A DNA stretch of 64,000 nt from Aulosira sp. FACHB-615 (GTDB taxonomy: Bacteria > Cyanobacteriota > Cyanobacteriia > Cyanobacteriales > Nostocaceae). Position numbers and translations under genes: made by a program. Shown here one piece after another: positions 52,066 to 61,472 of this stretch. Position 1 is the first letter of the stretch, and the number at the start of each line of letters is the position of its first letter. The notes beneath the pieces were generated by a model. That model made no database searches. It worked only from the letters and a program-made list of their open reading frames with translations, and was not told where the DNA came from. The stretch covers positions 331,488 through 395,487 of the forward strand of contig NZ_JACJSE010000007.1 of NCBI RefSeq assembly GCF_014698045.1, in the 5' to 3' direction.

Positions 52066-55000
52066 ATGATTAGTCAAGTCTCAGAAAAAAAGATGCACAT
52101 TGTCAGGTGGCTGCTGGCGATCGGCTGGCTGACATTAATCTTTTCTTTATTTTATGATCCCCTTTCAGTTTGGTTAACTGACCCCAGTAATACTGCCAGT
52201 CCTTTTCATCTCCACCCAGAGAGATACCTCGATCCGGATGATTGCGTCGCAGTCCAAGGTGTGTGTTTACCAGAACAACCCTATCCTATGGGAGCGCGGA
52301 TCTTCTGGGCGATGGTACTGCCCATCGGGATCATGATTTTGGTGTTATTTGGACATGAACTCTGGCGGCGGATCTGTCCTTTATATTTCTTCTCCCAAAT
52401 TCCTCGCGCCTTGGGGATTCAACGCAAGCGCAAAGTTGTCAATCCCGACACAGGTAACGTGCGTTATGAACTAGCTGGAGTAGAAAAGGAATCTTGGTTA
52501 GGGAGGAATTACCTCTACCTGCAAATGTTCCTCTTTTACCTGGGCTTGAACATCCGCATTTTGTTTGTGAATAGCGATCGCACCGCAATGGCGCTGTTTT
52601 TGCTATTCACCATCACCTCTTCCATTGGTGTGGGTTATTTATTCAAGGGTAGAAGCTGGTGTCAATACTTCTGCCCAATGGCTCCCGTGCAGATGTTTTA
52701 TACAGGCCCTAGAGGCTTATTAGGTACTGATGCTCACCTCAAGCCGCCCCAAAGTATCACTCAATCCATGTGTCGGTCGGTAGATACCAGTGGTAACGAA
52801 AAAAGTGCCTGTGTTAGCTGTCAATCTCCTTGTATAGATATTGACTCCGAACGCTCCTATTGGGAAGGCATTACCAGACCAGACCAAAAATTAGTGTTCT
52901 ACACCTATTTTGGCTTGATGTTTGGCTTCTACTTCTACTACTTCTTGTATGCAGGCAACTGGGACTACTACTACTCAGGCGCATGGACACATGAAGAAGG
53001 ACAATTAAGCACCCTATTCAACCCTGGTTTTTACATCTTTGGTCAAGCTATTCCCATCCCCAAAATCATTGCTTCGCCTCTGACCATTGGGATCTGTGCT
53101 GCCCTCAGCTACTTGATTTGTCAAACCCTAGAAAATGCTTATCGCGCCTTCCTCAAGCGCCAAGGTAGAAACGTAAGTGAAGAAGATATATTACACGTCT
53201 GCTTTGTGTTGTGTACATTTATCTCCTTTAACGTCTTCTTTTCCTTTGGTGGTCGTCCCAACATCAGCTTGTTTCCCCAATGGGGGATTTTGGTACTCAA
53301 CGCCATCATCGTCCTTGTCAGCAGCTTGTGGTTACACAGAAGTTTAGCCCGCAGCAGAGATAACTATTCTCGTGAGAGCTTGGCTAGTAGTTTGCGCCGC
53401 CAGTTGAACAAACTCGCCGTAGATTGGAGCAAATTCCTCGAAGGGCGATCGCTCCAAGACCTCCTCCCCAACGAAGTCTATGTTCTAGCCAAAGTCCTGC
53501 CTGGTTTTAACCGAGCCGACAGACTGCGCGTCTATAAAGGTGTATTGCAAGAATCCCTGCAAGAAGGTAACGTCCAATCTGCCGACAGCTTAGAAGTTCT
53601 CAAAGATGTCCGCAAAGAATTGAACATCAGCGATGAAGAGCATTACTCTGTCCTCGCTGAACTCGGTGTTGAAGACCCCTCCCTCCTTGATCCCCAAAGA
53701 CAACTCAGCCGGGAGAACCAACTGCGGATTGATAGCTATCGCCGCGCCCTCGAAATAGTCATCCAAGAACTCGTAGAAACAGGCACACCCTTAGCAGATG
53801 CCTTTGAGCGCAAACAAAAGCAAATTATGAGCTTGCGCCAAGAATATGCCATCACATCTGCCGAACAAGAACAAGTCTTGGCAGAAATGTTTAACCAAGA
53901 TGGCGCACTGCTGCGGACAGCAGAACAGCTACTCTCGCAACTACAAGACCTAGCTGTTCGTTATCAAGCCCTGCAAAACTTAGTTTCCAATCCCCATGCA
54001 CCTGTTTACCTCTTGCTGCGCCAAGCAGTCCAAGAAAAACAAAAACTGATTGTTACCCAGTTACTCAGCATCCTAGAAATTTTAGGAGATACCCCCGAAG
54101 CCCTGGATATTGCTCGTTCCATTGGTGTACTAGCAGCCAACATCCTCGGAGAAATTCTGCGGTCTAACGAAGAGCAGTCCAGATGGATGTCCCGTCTGAG
54201 TATGAGAGTAATCTCTGCCTTACGTCAAGCCAAAGACCTAGTAACTCAATCAGTTCCCCTAACGACAGACTTTAATAATGGCATCGCCGATACCCAAATC
54301 GACGTTCCGGGTAACAATAATGCCACTCGCAATGCCACTCCCACCACCGCCACTTGGAGTTCCATTGTCGCGCCTACCCAAATCCCCGAACCTGCTTTAC
54401 GTTCTGATGTGATTATTGATGTCTTAATGCAACTGTTACAAGACATCGATCCCTTAGTCCAAGCAGCTAGTTTATATGCGCTACATCAAATTGATCCCAG
54501 TCTGGGTTTCCAACAAGCCCGTCAGCTGTTAGATACAAAGACCATTAAAGAGGGTTTAGTGATTGAAACAGCCGAAAGGATTCTGGGTCAAGGACAACCC
54601 CACACCAAAACCACCGTCCCGACTATGATTGCTCAAATCAAAATCATGGGACGTGTGGAAAGACGAGTATTTCAACAGTCTACAGTGCGCGTCGGAAGGG
54701 AAGTTGGCAACGACATTATCATTTCCGATAACCGCGTTTCTCGCCAACACGCCATCTTCTATGTAGATGAAAAAGGCGTGAGTGTGAAAGACTTGGGTAG
54801 TAGCAATGGTCTGCGGATTGGCAAGACGCAAATCTTTGACCAGCAAACACAACTCCAACAAGGTGATGTTGTCCGCTTCAGCAGTGGTGACGACATCGTG
54901 ATTCTGGTGCAGTGGGAAATGCAAGCCCAACAAGGAGACACCATTGCTGATGCTTTAGGTACCTTAGAAAAACTGTTGTGGCTGTATAAGAGTAGTTTCT

Positions 55001-55401
55001 TCTCTGGTTTAAAAGCCAACGTCTTAATTGATTTGGCGAAAAATAGCCATGTGCGCGTCTATCGCCCCGAAGAAGAAATTTGCCGGATGGGTACACCTGC
55101 CCATGACTTGATTGTTTTAATTGATGGTGAGGCGAGAGTCAGCCAAAGTATGGGCAATCAAGATATGTCAGGGATGATTTCACCTGGACAAACAATTGGT
55201 GAATTGGAAGTATTAAACCACACCAATTATGCGTCAACCATCGTTGCATCTGGTACTAGAACCAAGACACTCAGAATCAATGCCGAGAATTTTGAGGCAG
55301 TGCTGGCACAAGACACGTTACTAGCCAGAAATATCTTGGAGCTTTTGAGTAATCGTCTGCAAGCAAGTATGGGACAAGCTTGTTCAATAACGCAACTCTA
55401 A
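52066..55401 (+). CDS. membrane polyferredoxin fused to FHA and cyclic-nucleotide-binding-like domains
   Basis: 1111 residues. Residues 10-425 form a membrane domain with about seven helices and NapH/NosR/RdxA-like iron-sulfur motifs: RRICPLYFF (Cys104), WCQYFCPMAP (Cys199, Cys203) and MCRSVDTSGNEKSACVSCQSPC (Cys236, 249, 252, 256). Residues 430-850 are soluble and helical. An FHA domain occupies 868-945 (VGREVGND, SRQHA, SSNG), with the Arg, Ser and His residues that bind phosphothreonine. A cNMP-binding-like domain at 980-1095 has GELEVLN but not the usual Arg for cyclic nucleotide phosphate. The protein would move electrons in the membrane and bind a phosphoprotein. Downstream, after a hairpin, follows the FHA-flavin-2Fe2S protein, its likely partner. 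I know no described function for this fusion. Confidence 0.85.
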   Translation: MISQVSEKKMHIVRWLLAIGWLTLIFSLFYDPLSVWLTDPSNTASPFHLHPERYLDPDDCVAVQGVCLPEQPYPMGARIFWAMVLPIGIMILVLFGHELWRRICPLYFFSQIPRALGIQRKRKVVNPDTGNVRYELAGVEKESWLGRNYLYLQMFLFYLGLNIRILFVNSDRTAMALFLLFTITSSIGVGYLFKGRSWCQYFCPMAPVQMFYTGPRGLLGTDAHLKPPQSITQSMCRSVDTSGNEKSACVSCQSPCIDIDSERSYWEGITRPDQKLVFYTYFGLMFGFYFYYFLYAGNWDYYYSGAWTHEEGQLSTLFNPGFYIFGQAIPIPKIIASPLTIGICAALSYLICQTLENAYRAFLKRQGRNVSEEDILHVCFVLCTFISFNVFFSFGGRPNISLFPQWGILVLNAIIVLVSSLWLHRSLARSRDNYSRESLASSLRRQLNKLAVDWSKFLEGRSLQDLLPNEVYVLAKVLPGFNRADRLRVYKGVLQESLQEGNVQSADSLEVLKDVRKELNISDEEHYSVLAELGVEDPSLLDPQRQLSRENQLRIDSYRRALEIVIQELVETGTPLADAFERKQKQIMSLRQEYAITSAEQEQVLAEMFNQDGALLRTAEQLLSQLQDLAVRYQALQNLVSNPHAPVYLLLRQAVQEKQKLIVTQLLSILEILGDTPEALDIARSIGVLAANILGEILRSNEEQSRWMSRLSMRVISALRQAKDLVTQSVPLTTDFNNGIADTQIDVPGNNNATRNATPTTATWSSIVAPTQIPEPALRSDVIIDVLMQLLQDIDPLVQAASLYALHQIDPSLGFQQARQLLDTKTIKEGLVIETAERILGQGQPHTKTTVPTMIAQIKIMGRVERRVFQQSTVRVGREVGNDIIISDNRVSRQHAIFYVDEKGVSVKDLGSSNGLRIGKTQIFDQQTQLQQGDVVRFSSGDDIVILVQWEMQAQQGDTIADALGTLEKLLWLYKSSFFSGLKANVLIDLAKNSHVRVYRPEEEICRMGTPAHDLIVLIDGEARVSQSMGNQDMSGMISPGQTIGELEVLNHTNYASTIVASGTRTKTLRINAENFEAVLAQDTLLARNILELLSNRLQASMGQACSITQL

Positions 55402-55403
55402 GA

Positions 55404-55438
55404 TTTTAACTGGGATGGTAGTACCGTCCCAGTTAAAA
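55404..55438 (+). terminator. long hairpin behind the polyferredoxin gene
   Basis: Arms TTTTAACTGGGA and TCCCAGTTAAAA enclose a smaller GGTA/TACC stem, starting 3 bases after the stop codon. There is no long T-tract, so it may attenuate or stabilise the transcript between the two redox genes rather than end it fully. Confidence 0.55.
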
Positions 55439-55570
55439 CTATGGGCATTAGTTTTGTAGCACGCCTCATTACCTCTATTGAGTTTAGGTAATGCTGACAA
55501 AGCAGAATTCAGAATTCGGCAGAAATTTCTGCGTATAAACACAGAGAAGTTGACGTATTAGGTAATTAAT

Positions 55571-57319
55571 ATGCTTAAACTCAGAATCATTGATCCCCAG
55601 AAACCCAACGAACTCAAGGAACTAGACCTCAACTTAGATACCATGCTCAATCATGAGTGTCTAATTGGCCGCTATCCCAACTGTAATGTAGTGCTGGATA
55701 GTGCCGAAGTGAGTCGGATGCACGGCAAAATTTCTCTGAAAAATGGTAGTTATTATTACACCGATTTAGCCAGCCGGGCTGGTTCACGGTTGAATGCTGA
55801 CCAAATCCAAATCAATCAAGATTATCCTCTGAAATCGGGAGATATGATGCAGATTGGTCGGTTCTTTTTGATGGTAATCAGCCTAATAGCCAGCAATGAA
55901 CCGACCATGATTGATTTGAATATTAACGTTAATACTAACGTTGTCACTACAAGCAATGGTCAGGCTGTACAACAAGAAATAGCGATCGCACCAGTCGCAC
56001 CCACACCAACCCCAGAACCCCTCCCCACTCCTGCGCTTCCCACCAAAGACCCGCAAGAGTATATGCCCCTAGCAACGCTAGAACCCAGCCAAATTGAGCG
56101 GTGGATGAAAGGTGATTTAACCGTCCAATGTATCCAAGTCATTGATGAAACCCACGATGTTAAAACCTTCCGCTTCGTGGCTGACCCACCAATGCTCTTT
56201 ACCTATAAACCAGGTCAGTTTATCACCCTCGACCTAGAAATTAACGGCGAACAGGTATTACGTTCCTATTCCATCTCATCTACACCTTCTCGTCCCCATA
56301 CCCTAGAAATCACAGTTAAACGTGTGCCTGCACCAGCAGATGCCGGGCCAGATGTCCCCCGTGGTTTAGTTTCCAACTGGTTGCATGACAACGTAAAAGC
56401 AGGTAGCGTCCTGAAAGTCAATGGCCCAACAGGTAAATTTACTTGTTTTGCCAACCCTTCACCCAAACTGTTGCTCATTTCTGCTGGTAGTGGCATCACA
56501 CCCATGATGTCTATGTCGCGTTGGGTGTATGACACCGCCTCAGATGTGGATATCGTCTTTTTCCATTGCGCTCGTAGCCCCAGAGATATCATTTACCGCC
56601 AGGAACTTGATTGGTTAGGAGCCAACCATCCCAAGTTTAATCTCGCAATTAGCATTACCCGCCGTGAACCTGGTCAAAGTTGGATGAGTTTCACCGGCAG
56701 ACTAGATGCGGCAATGTTAAAACTGATTGCGCCAGACTACAAAGAACGTACAGTTTATGTATGTGGCCCGAACCCATTTATGGAATCGGTCAACGACTTA
56801 CTCGAAAGCATCGACTTCCCGATGCAAAACTACTACGAAGAAAGCTTCGGCCCACCCCGGAAAAAAGTCAAAAAAGCCCCAGCACCTGCTCAAGCAAAAG
56901 TAGAAGTTGCTTCTACGCCTGCGGGTAATTTAGGACTACGGCAGATGTTGGGCAAAATCTCGACAGAATCAGCACCAGTCCAAGATGCCGGAGCGCGGGT
57001 GGCCACAACCCCAGCATCTGCTCCTGTTTCTCCCCCCCCAGCCTCTTCTAGTCAAACCCTGATAGTTTTCTCTAAATCAGGTAAAGAAGTAGCTTGTGAT
57101 GGCGAAGAAACAATCCTCGATATGGCTGACCAAGAAGGCGTAAAAATCCGTAGTAGTTGCCGTTCTGGGGTTTGTGGGACTTGCAAAAAACGGAAGTTAG
57201 AAGGCACTGTCAAAATGGAAGGCTATGATCCCGAAGCCTTAGAAGAAAGTGAAATTAAAGAAGGCTATGTCTTAACTTGTGTAGCTTATCCAGTTGGGAA
57301 GGTGGTGATTGATGCTTAG
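55571..57319 (+). CDS. FHA - flavin/NAD(P)H reductase - 2Fe2S ferredoxin fusion
   Basis: 582 residues. The FHA domain at 1-105 has LIGRYPNC, SRMH and residues for phosphothreonine binding. A Pro/Thr-rich linker (140-165) leads to a ferredoxin-NADP reductase-type module. RSYSIS (231-236) binds flavin, GSGITPMMS (307-315) binds the nicotinamide, and CGPNPFM (398-404) follows. After a Pro/Ala-rich linker a plant-type 2Fe2S domain has Cys530, Cys535, Cys538 and Cys570. The order FAD-NAD-2Fe2S matches HCR and oxygenase reductases. It would take electrons from NAD(P)H to a partner. The gene is 169 bp behind the membrane polyferredoxin, which is the natural acceptor. Both partners carry FHA domains, which is unusual. 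Confidence 0.92.
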   Translation: MLKLRIIDPQKPNELKELDLNLDTMLNHECLIGRYPNCNVVLDSAEVSRMHGKISLKNGSYYYTDLASRAGSRLNADQIQINQDYPLKSGDMMQIGRFFLMVISLIASNEPTMIDLNINVNTNVVTTSNGQAVQQEIAIAPVAPTPTPEPLPTPALPTKDPQEYMPLATLEPSQIERWMKGDLTVQCIQVIDETHDVKTFRFVADPPMLFTYKPGQFITLDLEINGEQVLRSYSISSTPSRPHTLEITVKRVPAPADAGPDVPRGLVSNWLHDNVKAGSVLKVNGPTGKFTCFANPSPKLLLISAGSGITPMMSMSRWVYDTASDVDIVFFHCARSPRDIIYRQELDWLGANHPKFNLAISITRREPGQSWMSFTGRLDAAMLKLIAPDYKERTVYVCGPNPFMESVNDLLESIDFPMQNYYEESFGPPRKKVKKAPAPAQAKVEVASTPAGNLGLRQMLGKISTESAPVQDAGARVATTPASAPVSPPPASSSQTLIVFSKSGKEVACDGEETILDMADQEGVKIRSSCRSGVCGTCKKRKLEGTVKMEGYDPEALEESEIKEGYVLTCVAYPVGKVVIDA

Positions 57320-57364
57320 TTAGCCAATCTAGGAGCGTTAAAAATCGTCAGAGAGTTGGAACTG

Positions 57365-58324
57365 CTAGGTATCAAAAAAATTATGGTCTTGATCAGAGTT
57401 TTCTGGTTGTATGAGTTCAAAGTTTTGGTGAGCGGGAATTAACCCTAGCTGCATTTGCAAAGCCTCATCATATCTGGCATGTTCCCAATTTCTGGCTAAT
57501 TTAACTTGCTCTGGATTCAAATTTTGAGCATCTCTGAGATCAGCATTTTGCAAATCAGCCCCTTGAAAATTGGCTTGGTCAAGATTAGTCGGGCTGAGGT
57601 CAGCACCTTGAAAATTAGCATATTTGAGATTAGCACCTTGCAGATTGGCATAACTTAAATCAGCTTCTTGCAGATTGGCATAACTTAAATCAGCACCTTG
57701 CAGATTGGCACTCCAGAGGTAGGCTAATTGAAAATTGGCATGACTTAAGTAAGCATTCTGAAAATTTGTATAGCTGAGGTTAGTACTTTGTCCTTGAAGA
57801 TTGGCATTTCTTAAATTTGCTCCCTCAAGATTGGCATATCTTAAATCAGCACCTTGCAGATTGGCATTGCGTAAATCAATTTCTTGCAAACAAGCATTTT
57901 TTAGGTTACTACCTTCGAGATTCGCGTCTCGTAAATCTGCACCCTTTAAATTAATGCCAGCTAAATAGGCTTTCTCCGCAGTTAGTCCAGCCAAGCTAAT
58001 ACCATCATTTTTCAAGTCTTGTAAGGCTTGAATTCTACCCCCACTTGCTCGTTGTCCATAAGCTGAGTTAATTACGCGCCATGCTTCGTAATGTTCTTGC
58101 TTTTTTCGAGAAGGAGTTTCTCGGAAATAAAGAATCACCACCGCTAAAATACTCAAGTCTTGCAGAGTACTAATAAACTTAGAACTCATCAATAATTCCA
58201 CAATACTTTTAAATGGAGGCTTATCTTCAACAAACCGAATCACCACTATTGACAACACAAATATCGCAGCAAAAATAATCCACTCTTGAAAGTCTTGTAT
58301 CCATTTACGTAAACGTTCACGCAT
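57365..58324 (-). CDS. pentapeptide repeat protein with N-terminal membrane helices
   Basis: 319 residues. Two hydrophobic helices (about 13-28 and 50-66) anchor the protein. From about 110 to 275 it has more than 25 tandem A-(D/N)-L-x-x pentapeptides (ANLEGANLRNANLQG, ADLSYANLQEADLSY), a right-handed quadrilateral beta-helix. The C-terminus is acidic and ends DQDHNFFDT. Such proteins are numerous in cyanobacteria and mostly have unknown roles, often as scaffolds. It is convergent with the FHA reductase gene (45 bp between stops), with no sign of a joint operon. Confidence 0.9.
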   Translation of the reverse strand: MRERLRKWIQDFQEWIIFAAIFVLSIVVIRFVEDKPPFKSIVELLMSSKFISTLQDLSILAVVILYFRETPSRKKQEHYEAWRVINSAYGQRASGGRIQALQDLKNDGISLAGLTAEKAYLAGINLKGADLRDANLEGSNLKNACLQEIDLRNANLQGADLRYANLEGANLRNANLQGQSTNLSYTNFQNAYLSHANFQLAYLWSANLQGADLSYANLQEADLSYANLQGANLKYANFQGADLSPTNLDQANFQGADLQNADLRDAQNLNPEQVKLARNWEHARYDEALQMQLGLIPAHQNFELIQPENSDQDHNFFDT

Positions 58325-58358
58325 TTTTACTTCCTCTTGTGGTCAAGATATTGAATTA

Positions 58359-58527
58359 GGACTTACGCATAAAGACGAAAAATCAAGGGTTTTGGCGAGG
58401 GTGTAGGGGAGCCACTGCCGTGGGCGGGTTTCCCGACTTGAGCCAAGTGGCGTGTGTATGTATCTAAAATCCTTAAGCCACACACCCTTACACCCAATCT
58501 TCATAGACAATCTTTGTACGTAAGTCC
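58359..58527. repeat. MITE-like element with GGACTTACG termini
   Basis: Left GGACTTACGCA and right TACGTAAGTCC are inverted repeats. The interior has GCCACT and AGTGGC arms. It has the same ends but a different middle from the element at 22298-22418. It sits between the pentapeptide and superoxide dismutase genes, in the divergent promoter region. Confidence 0.65.
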
Positions 58528-58573
58528 TGTGAATAACAAAACCAGTGTTGATTGAGTTTTGAGAATTTGAATT

Positions 58574-59143
58574 ATGAAATTTATCTCTTACATTGTTATT
58601 GCTTGTCTAGTACTACTAACAGCTTGCGCTTCTCCTTCCAATGGTGCTGGGGTACCGCTAAAAGCTCAAGCCCAAATTAGTGGCCCTGGGATTACAGGGA
58701 CGCTGAAAGCTGTACAAAATACCGAGCTTCAGTCTGTTTGGGTGGCTGTGGAAATTAAAGGTGATCCCAAAATCTTGACTCCAGGATTACATGGTGTTCA
58801 TATTCATGAAAAAGGCGCTTGTGAAGCAGGTACAGAAAAGCCTTTTAGTTCTGCTGGTGGACACTTCGACCCTGGCCCCTTTGGTTCACCCACTCCGGTG
58901 GAAAAAAACCATCCTTATCATTTAGGTGATTTACCCAATATTAAAATTAATCCCTTGGGTCAAGGTCGTTTAGAAGCATTTATTAGCAGTGTCACTCTTG
59001 GCGATAGTCCGATCAGCTTATTTGATGGTGATGGTAGTGCAGTTATTATCCATAAGCTCCAGGATCAAAAGAAATCTGGTGGTACAGCCGATGAAGCTGG
59101 TGGTGGTCGTTTAGCTTGTGGTGCGATCGCCAAGGCAAGTTAA
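58574..59143 (+). CDS. sodC: Cu/Zn superoxide dismutase-like lipoprotein
   Basis: 189 residues. A lipoprotein signal (VIACLVLLTAC, lipidated Cys at about 18) leads to a SodC fold. Metal ligands are seen in HGVHIHEKGAC (Cu His pair), SAGGHFDPG (bridging His), NHPYHLGDLP (Zn His and Asp) and SAVIIHKLQD (Cu His). The catalytic Arg and the disulfide Cys are in GGGRLACGAI. All residues expected for dismutation of superoxide outside the cytosol are present. SodC is less common in cyanobacteria than the iron and manganese enzymes. It is a single gene near a redox module and may protect the envelope. Confidence 0.93.
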   Translation: MKFISYIVIACLVLLTACASPSNGAGVPLKAQAQISGPGITGTLKAVQNTELQSVWVAVEIKGDPKILTPGLHGVHIHEKGACEAGTEKPFSSAGGHFDPGPFGSPTPVEKNHPYHLGDLPNIKINPLGQGRLEAFISSVTLGDSPISLFDGDGSAVIIHKLQDQKKSGGTADEAGGGRLACGAIAKAS

Positions 59144-59345
59144 TGTAAATTACGGTAGGGAGAATCAAAGATGATTTTCCCTACTTCTAGAGATTTAATG
59201 ATTTTTGTTCCAGTTCTGATACAGAATATCGCAACTTGAAGTTATCAACCTACAATTACTTTTAAATGTGTATGTTTACACTCACGCCAAAGTTGTTTAC
59301 TGTAACGTAGTTGACATACCATAAAAATCCAACTTTCCTAAGACT

Positions 59346-61472
59346 ATGTTTGCAGGGGCGAAAAAATTATTCACACAGCCAGTCATCGTTACTAGCGTCC
59401 TAGTTACACTAGTTTTGGTTGGGGTTCAAAGGCTCAGATTGTTAGAATACTTTGAACTCAAGGTGTTTGACCAAATGATGCAAAGGCGTGCAGATTTACC
59501 CCCTGACCCCCGCCTGTTGATTGTGGGATTTACAGAAGAAGATATCCAACAACTCAAGCATGGCACCCCCACAGATGAAGAACTAGACAGGTTGTTAGGC
59601 AAATTAGAAAGTAACCAAGCCAGTGTTATTGCTTTAGACTTCTTTCGAGATGTACCGCTCAACCCTGGTCATACCCAACTAATTAACCGCCTGCAAACAA
59701 GCAATAAAATTATTCCGATTTGTAGCACCACAACACCACCGCCACCAGGCCTAGATGCTAATAATGTCGGGTTTGCCGATTTGCCAGAAGACCCTGATGC
59801 AGTTATTCGCCGCGCCCTGCTATTTGTCAGTCCAGACCCAAAAGCGCCTTGTCAAAGCCAACAGTCTCTAGCAGTATTAGCCGCACTAAAATATCTCACC
59901 GACACAGCCAAAATCCAACCAGAAATTACCCAAACAGGTGAAGGCTTACAATTAAAGCTGGGAAAAACCCTGTTTCATCGTCTATTACCAGATGCAGGCG
60001 GTTATGTAGCCGCAGATAATGGTGGTTTTCAAATCTTGCTCAACTACCGTGCCTTTCATAATATTGCCCGCACAGTTAGTTTTATAGACGTACTCAACAA
60101 TAAAGTTAATCCTGATTGGGTCAAGGGCAAAATCGTCTTAATTGGAGCCACAGCACCCAGTAAACAGGATATCCGTAATACTCCTTATGCTACTGGTAGA
60201 CAAGACAACACGGGCAAGATGCCCGGAATTGTGATTCATGCTCATATTGTGAGTGAAATTCTCAGTGCAGTTCTTGACCAAAGACGCATATTTTGGTACT
60301 TCCCGGAATGGGGAGAGGTCATTTGGCTGTGGGGCTGGACTGTCATCGGTTCATTAATTGGATGGAAAATTAAACATCCCATGCTTCTGGGCTTATCTGG
60401 TGGCGGTGCTGTGGTTGGCTTGGTAGGTGGTGGCTTTATCATCTTTACTCAAGCTGGATGGGTACCAATAGCACAGCCTGTCTTGGGATTAATCGCTGCT
60501 GCTGGCAGTGTAGTTGTGTACACTGCATATTATGAAAAACTACAGCGAGATAAAATTGCCCATCAAATTCAAGAACAAGAAAAAACTATAGACCTCTTAA
60601 AATCCTTATTAAGAGAAGGTAGTAATACTGGCAACGAAGCTAGTTCACCAGTTGATAGCCAGCCCCAAAGGGATCAATTGCTGAACCACCGTTACAAAGT
60701 AAGCAGTGTACTGGGTTCAGGGGGTTTTGGCTATACTTACTTAGCAGATGATACTAAACGCCCTGGTTCGCCAAAATGTGTTGTCAAGCATTTACAACCT
60801 GCTCAGAAAGACCCCAGGTTTTTAGAAGTTGCTAGACGTTTATTTAAAGCAGAGGCGGAAATTCTAGAGATTTTAGGTCAACACAAGCGTATTCCCCAAC
60901 TATTGGCTTATTTTGAAGAAAATCAACAATTTTATCTTGTACAGGAATATGTCAAAGGACATTGCTTACAAGATGAATTGGTTGTTGGTAAGCGTGTTGA
61001 GGAAGCTGAGGTCATTAAAATCTTAAGGGATGTGTTAAAGGTACTAGTATTTGTCCATGATCATAATGTCATCCACCGAGATATTAAACCGAGCAATTTG
61101 ATGCGCCGGGAAACAGACAACAGGATAGTATTGATTGACTTTGGCGCAGTTAAACAAATTCAACCACAGCAAGAAGAAGAAAGCTTAACAGTGGCTGTAG
61201 GTACTTTGGGTTATGCCTCCCCTGAACAACTCATGGGTCAGCCCAGATTAAACAGTGATATTCATGCCTTGGGTATGATTGGAATTCAAGCTTTAACTGG
61301 AAAAGTTACGAAAGAAATTGAACGTGACCCCCAAACAACAGCACTAACTTGGCGCGATAAAGCACAAGTCTCTGATGGGTTGGCGGCGATATTAGACAAG
61401 ATGACTTATTTTGATTATCTCAGAAGATATCAAACTGCTAAAGAAGTTCTTGAGGATTTGGATAAGCTCTAG
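59346..61472 (+). CDS. CHASE2 sensor Ser/Thr protein kinase
   Basis: 708 residues. An N-terminal TM helix (11-27) and an extracytoplasmic CHASE2 domain (35-315; LLIVGFTEEDIQQL, ALDFFRDVPL, GKIVLIGATAPS) precede three TM helices (about 323-395) and a short coiled coil (398-422). The kinase domain at 450-708 has the P-loop LGSGGFGYTYLA, Lys481, HRDIKPSN (catalytic Asp579), DFGAVKQ and GTLGYASPEQ. All catalytic residues are present. It senses an unknown outside signal and phosphorylates Ser/Thr, producing possible ligands for FHA domains such as those of the redox pair 2-6 kb upstream. A terminator follows. Confidence 0.95.
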   Translation: MFAGAKKLFTQPVIVTSVLVTLVLVGVQRLRLLEYFELKVFDQMMQRRADLPPDPRLLIVGFTEEDIQQLKHGTPTDEELDRLLGKLESNQASVIALDFFRDVPLNPGHTQLINRLQTSNKIIPICSTTTPPPPGLDANNVGFADLPEDPDAVIRRALLFVSPDPKAPCQSQQSLAVLAALKYLTDTAKIQPEITQTGEGLQLKLGKTLFHRLLPDAGGYVAADNGGFQILLNYRAFHNIARTVSFIDVLNNKVNPDWVKGKIVLIGATAPSKQDIRNTPYATGRQDNTGKMPGIVIHAHIVSEILSAVLDQRRIFWYFPEWGEVIWLWGWTVIGSLIGWKIKHPMLLGLSGGGAVVGLVGGGFIIFTQAGWVPIAQPVLGLIAAAGSVVVYTAYYEKLQRDKIAHQIQEQEKTIDLLKSLLREGSNTGNEASSPVDSQPQRDQLLNHRYKVSSVLGSGGFGYTYLADDTKRPGSPKCVVKHLQPAQKDPRFLEVARRLFKAEAEILEILGQHKRIPQLLAYFEENQQFYLVQEYVKGHCLQDELVVGKRVEEAEVIKILRDVLKVLVFVHDHNVIHRDIKPSNLMRRETDNRIVLIDFGAVKQIQPQQEEESLTVAVGTLGYASPEQLMGQPRLNSDIHALGMIGIQALTGKVTKEIERDPQTTALTWRDKAQVSDGLAAILDKMTYFDYLRRYQTAKEVLEDLDKL

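Noticed and set aside
54556..55096. Three minus-strand ORFs
   Set aside because: Antisense to the FHA and cNMP-like domains of the polyferredoxin protein.
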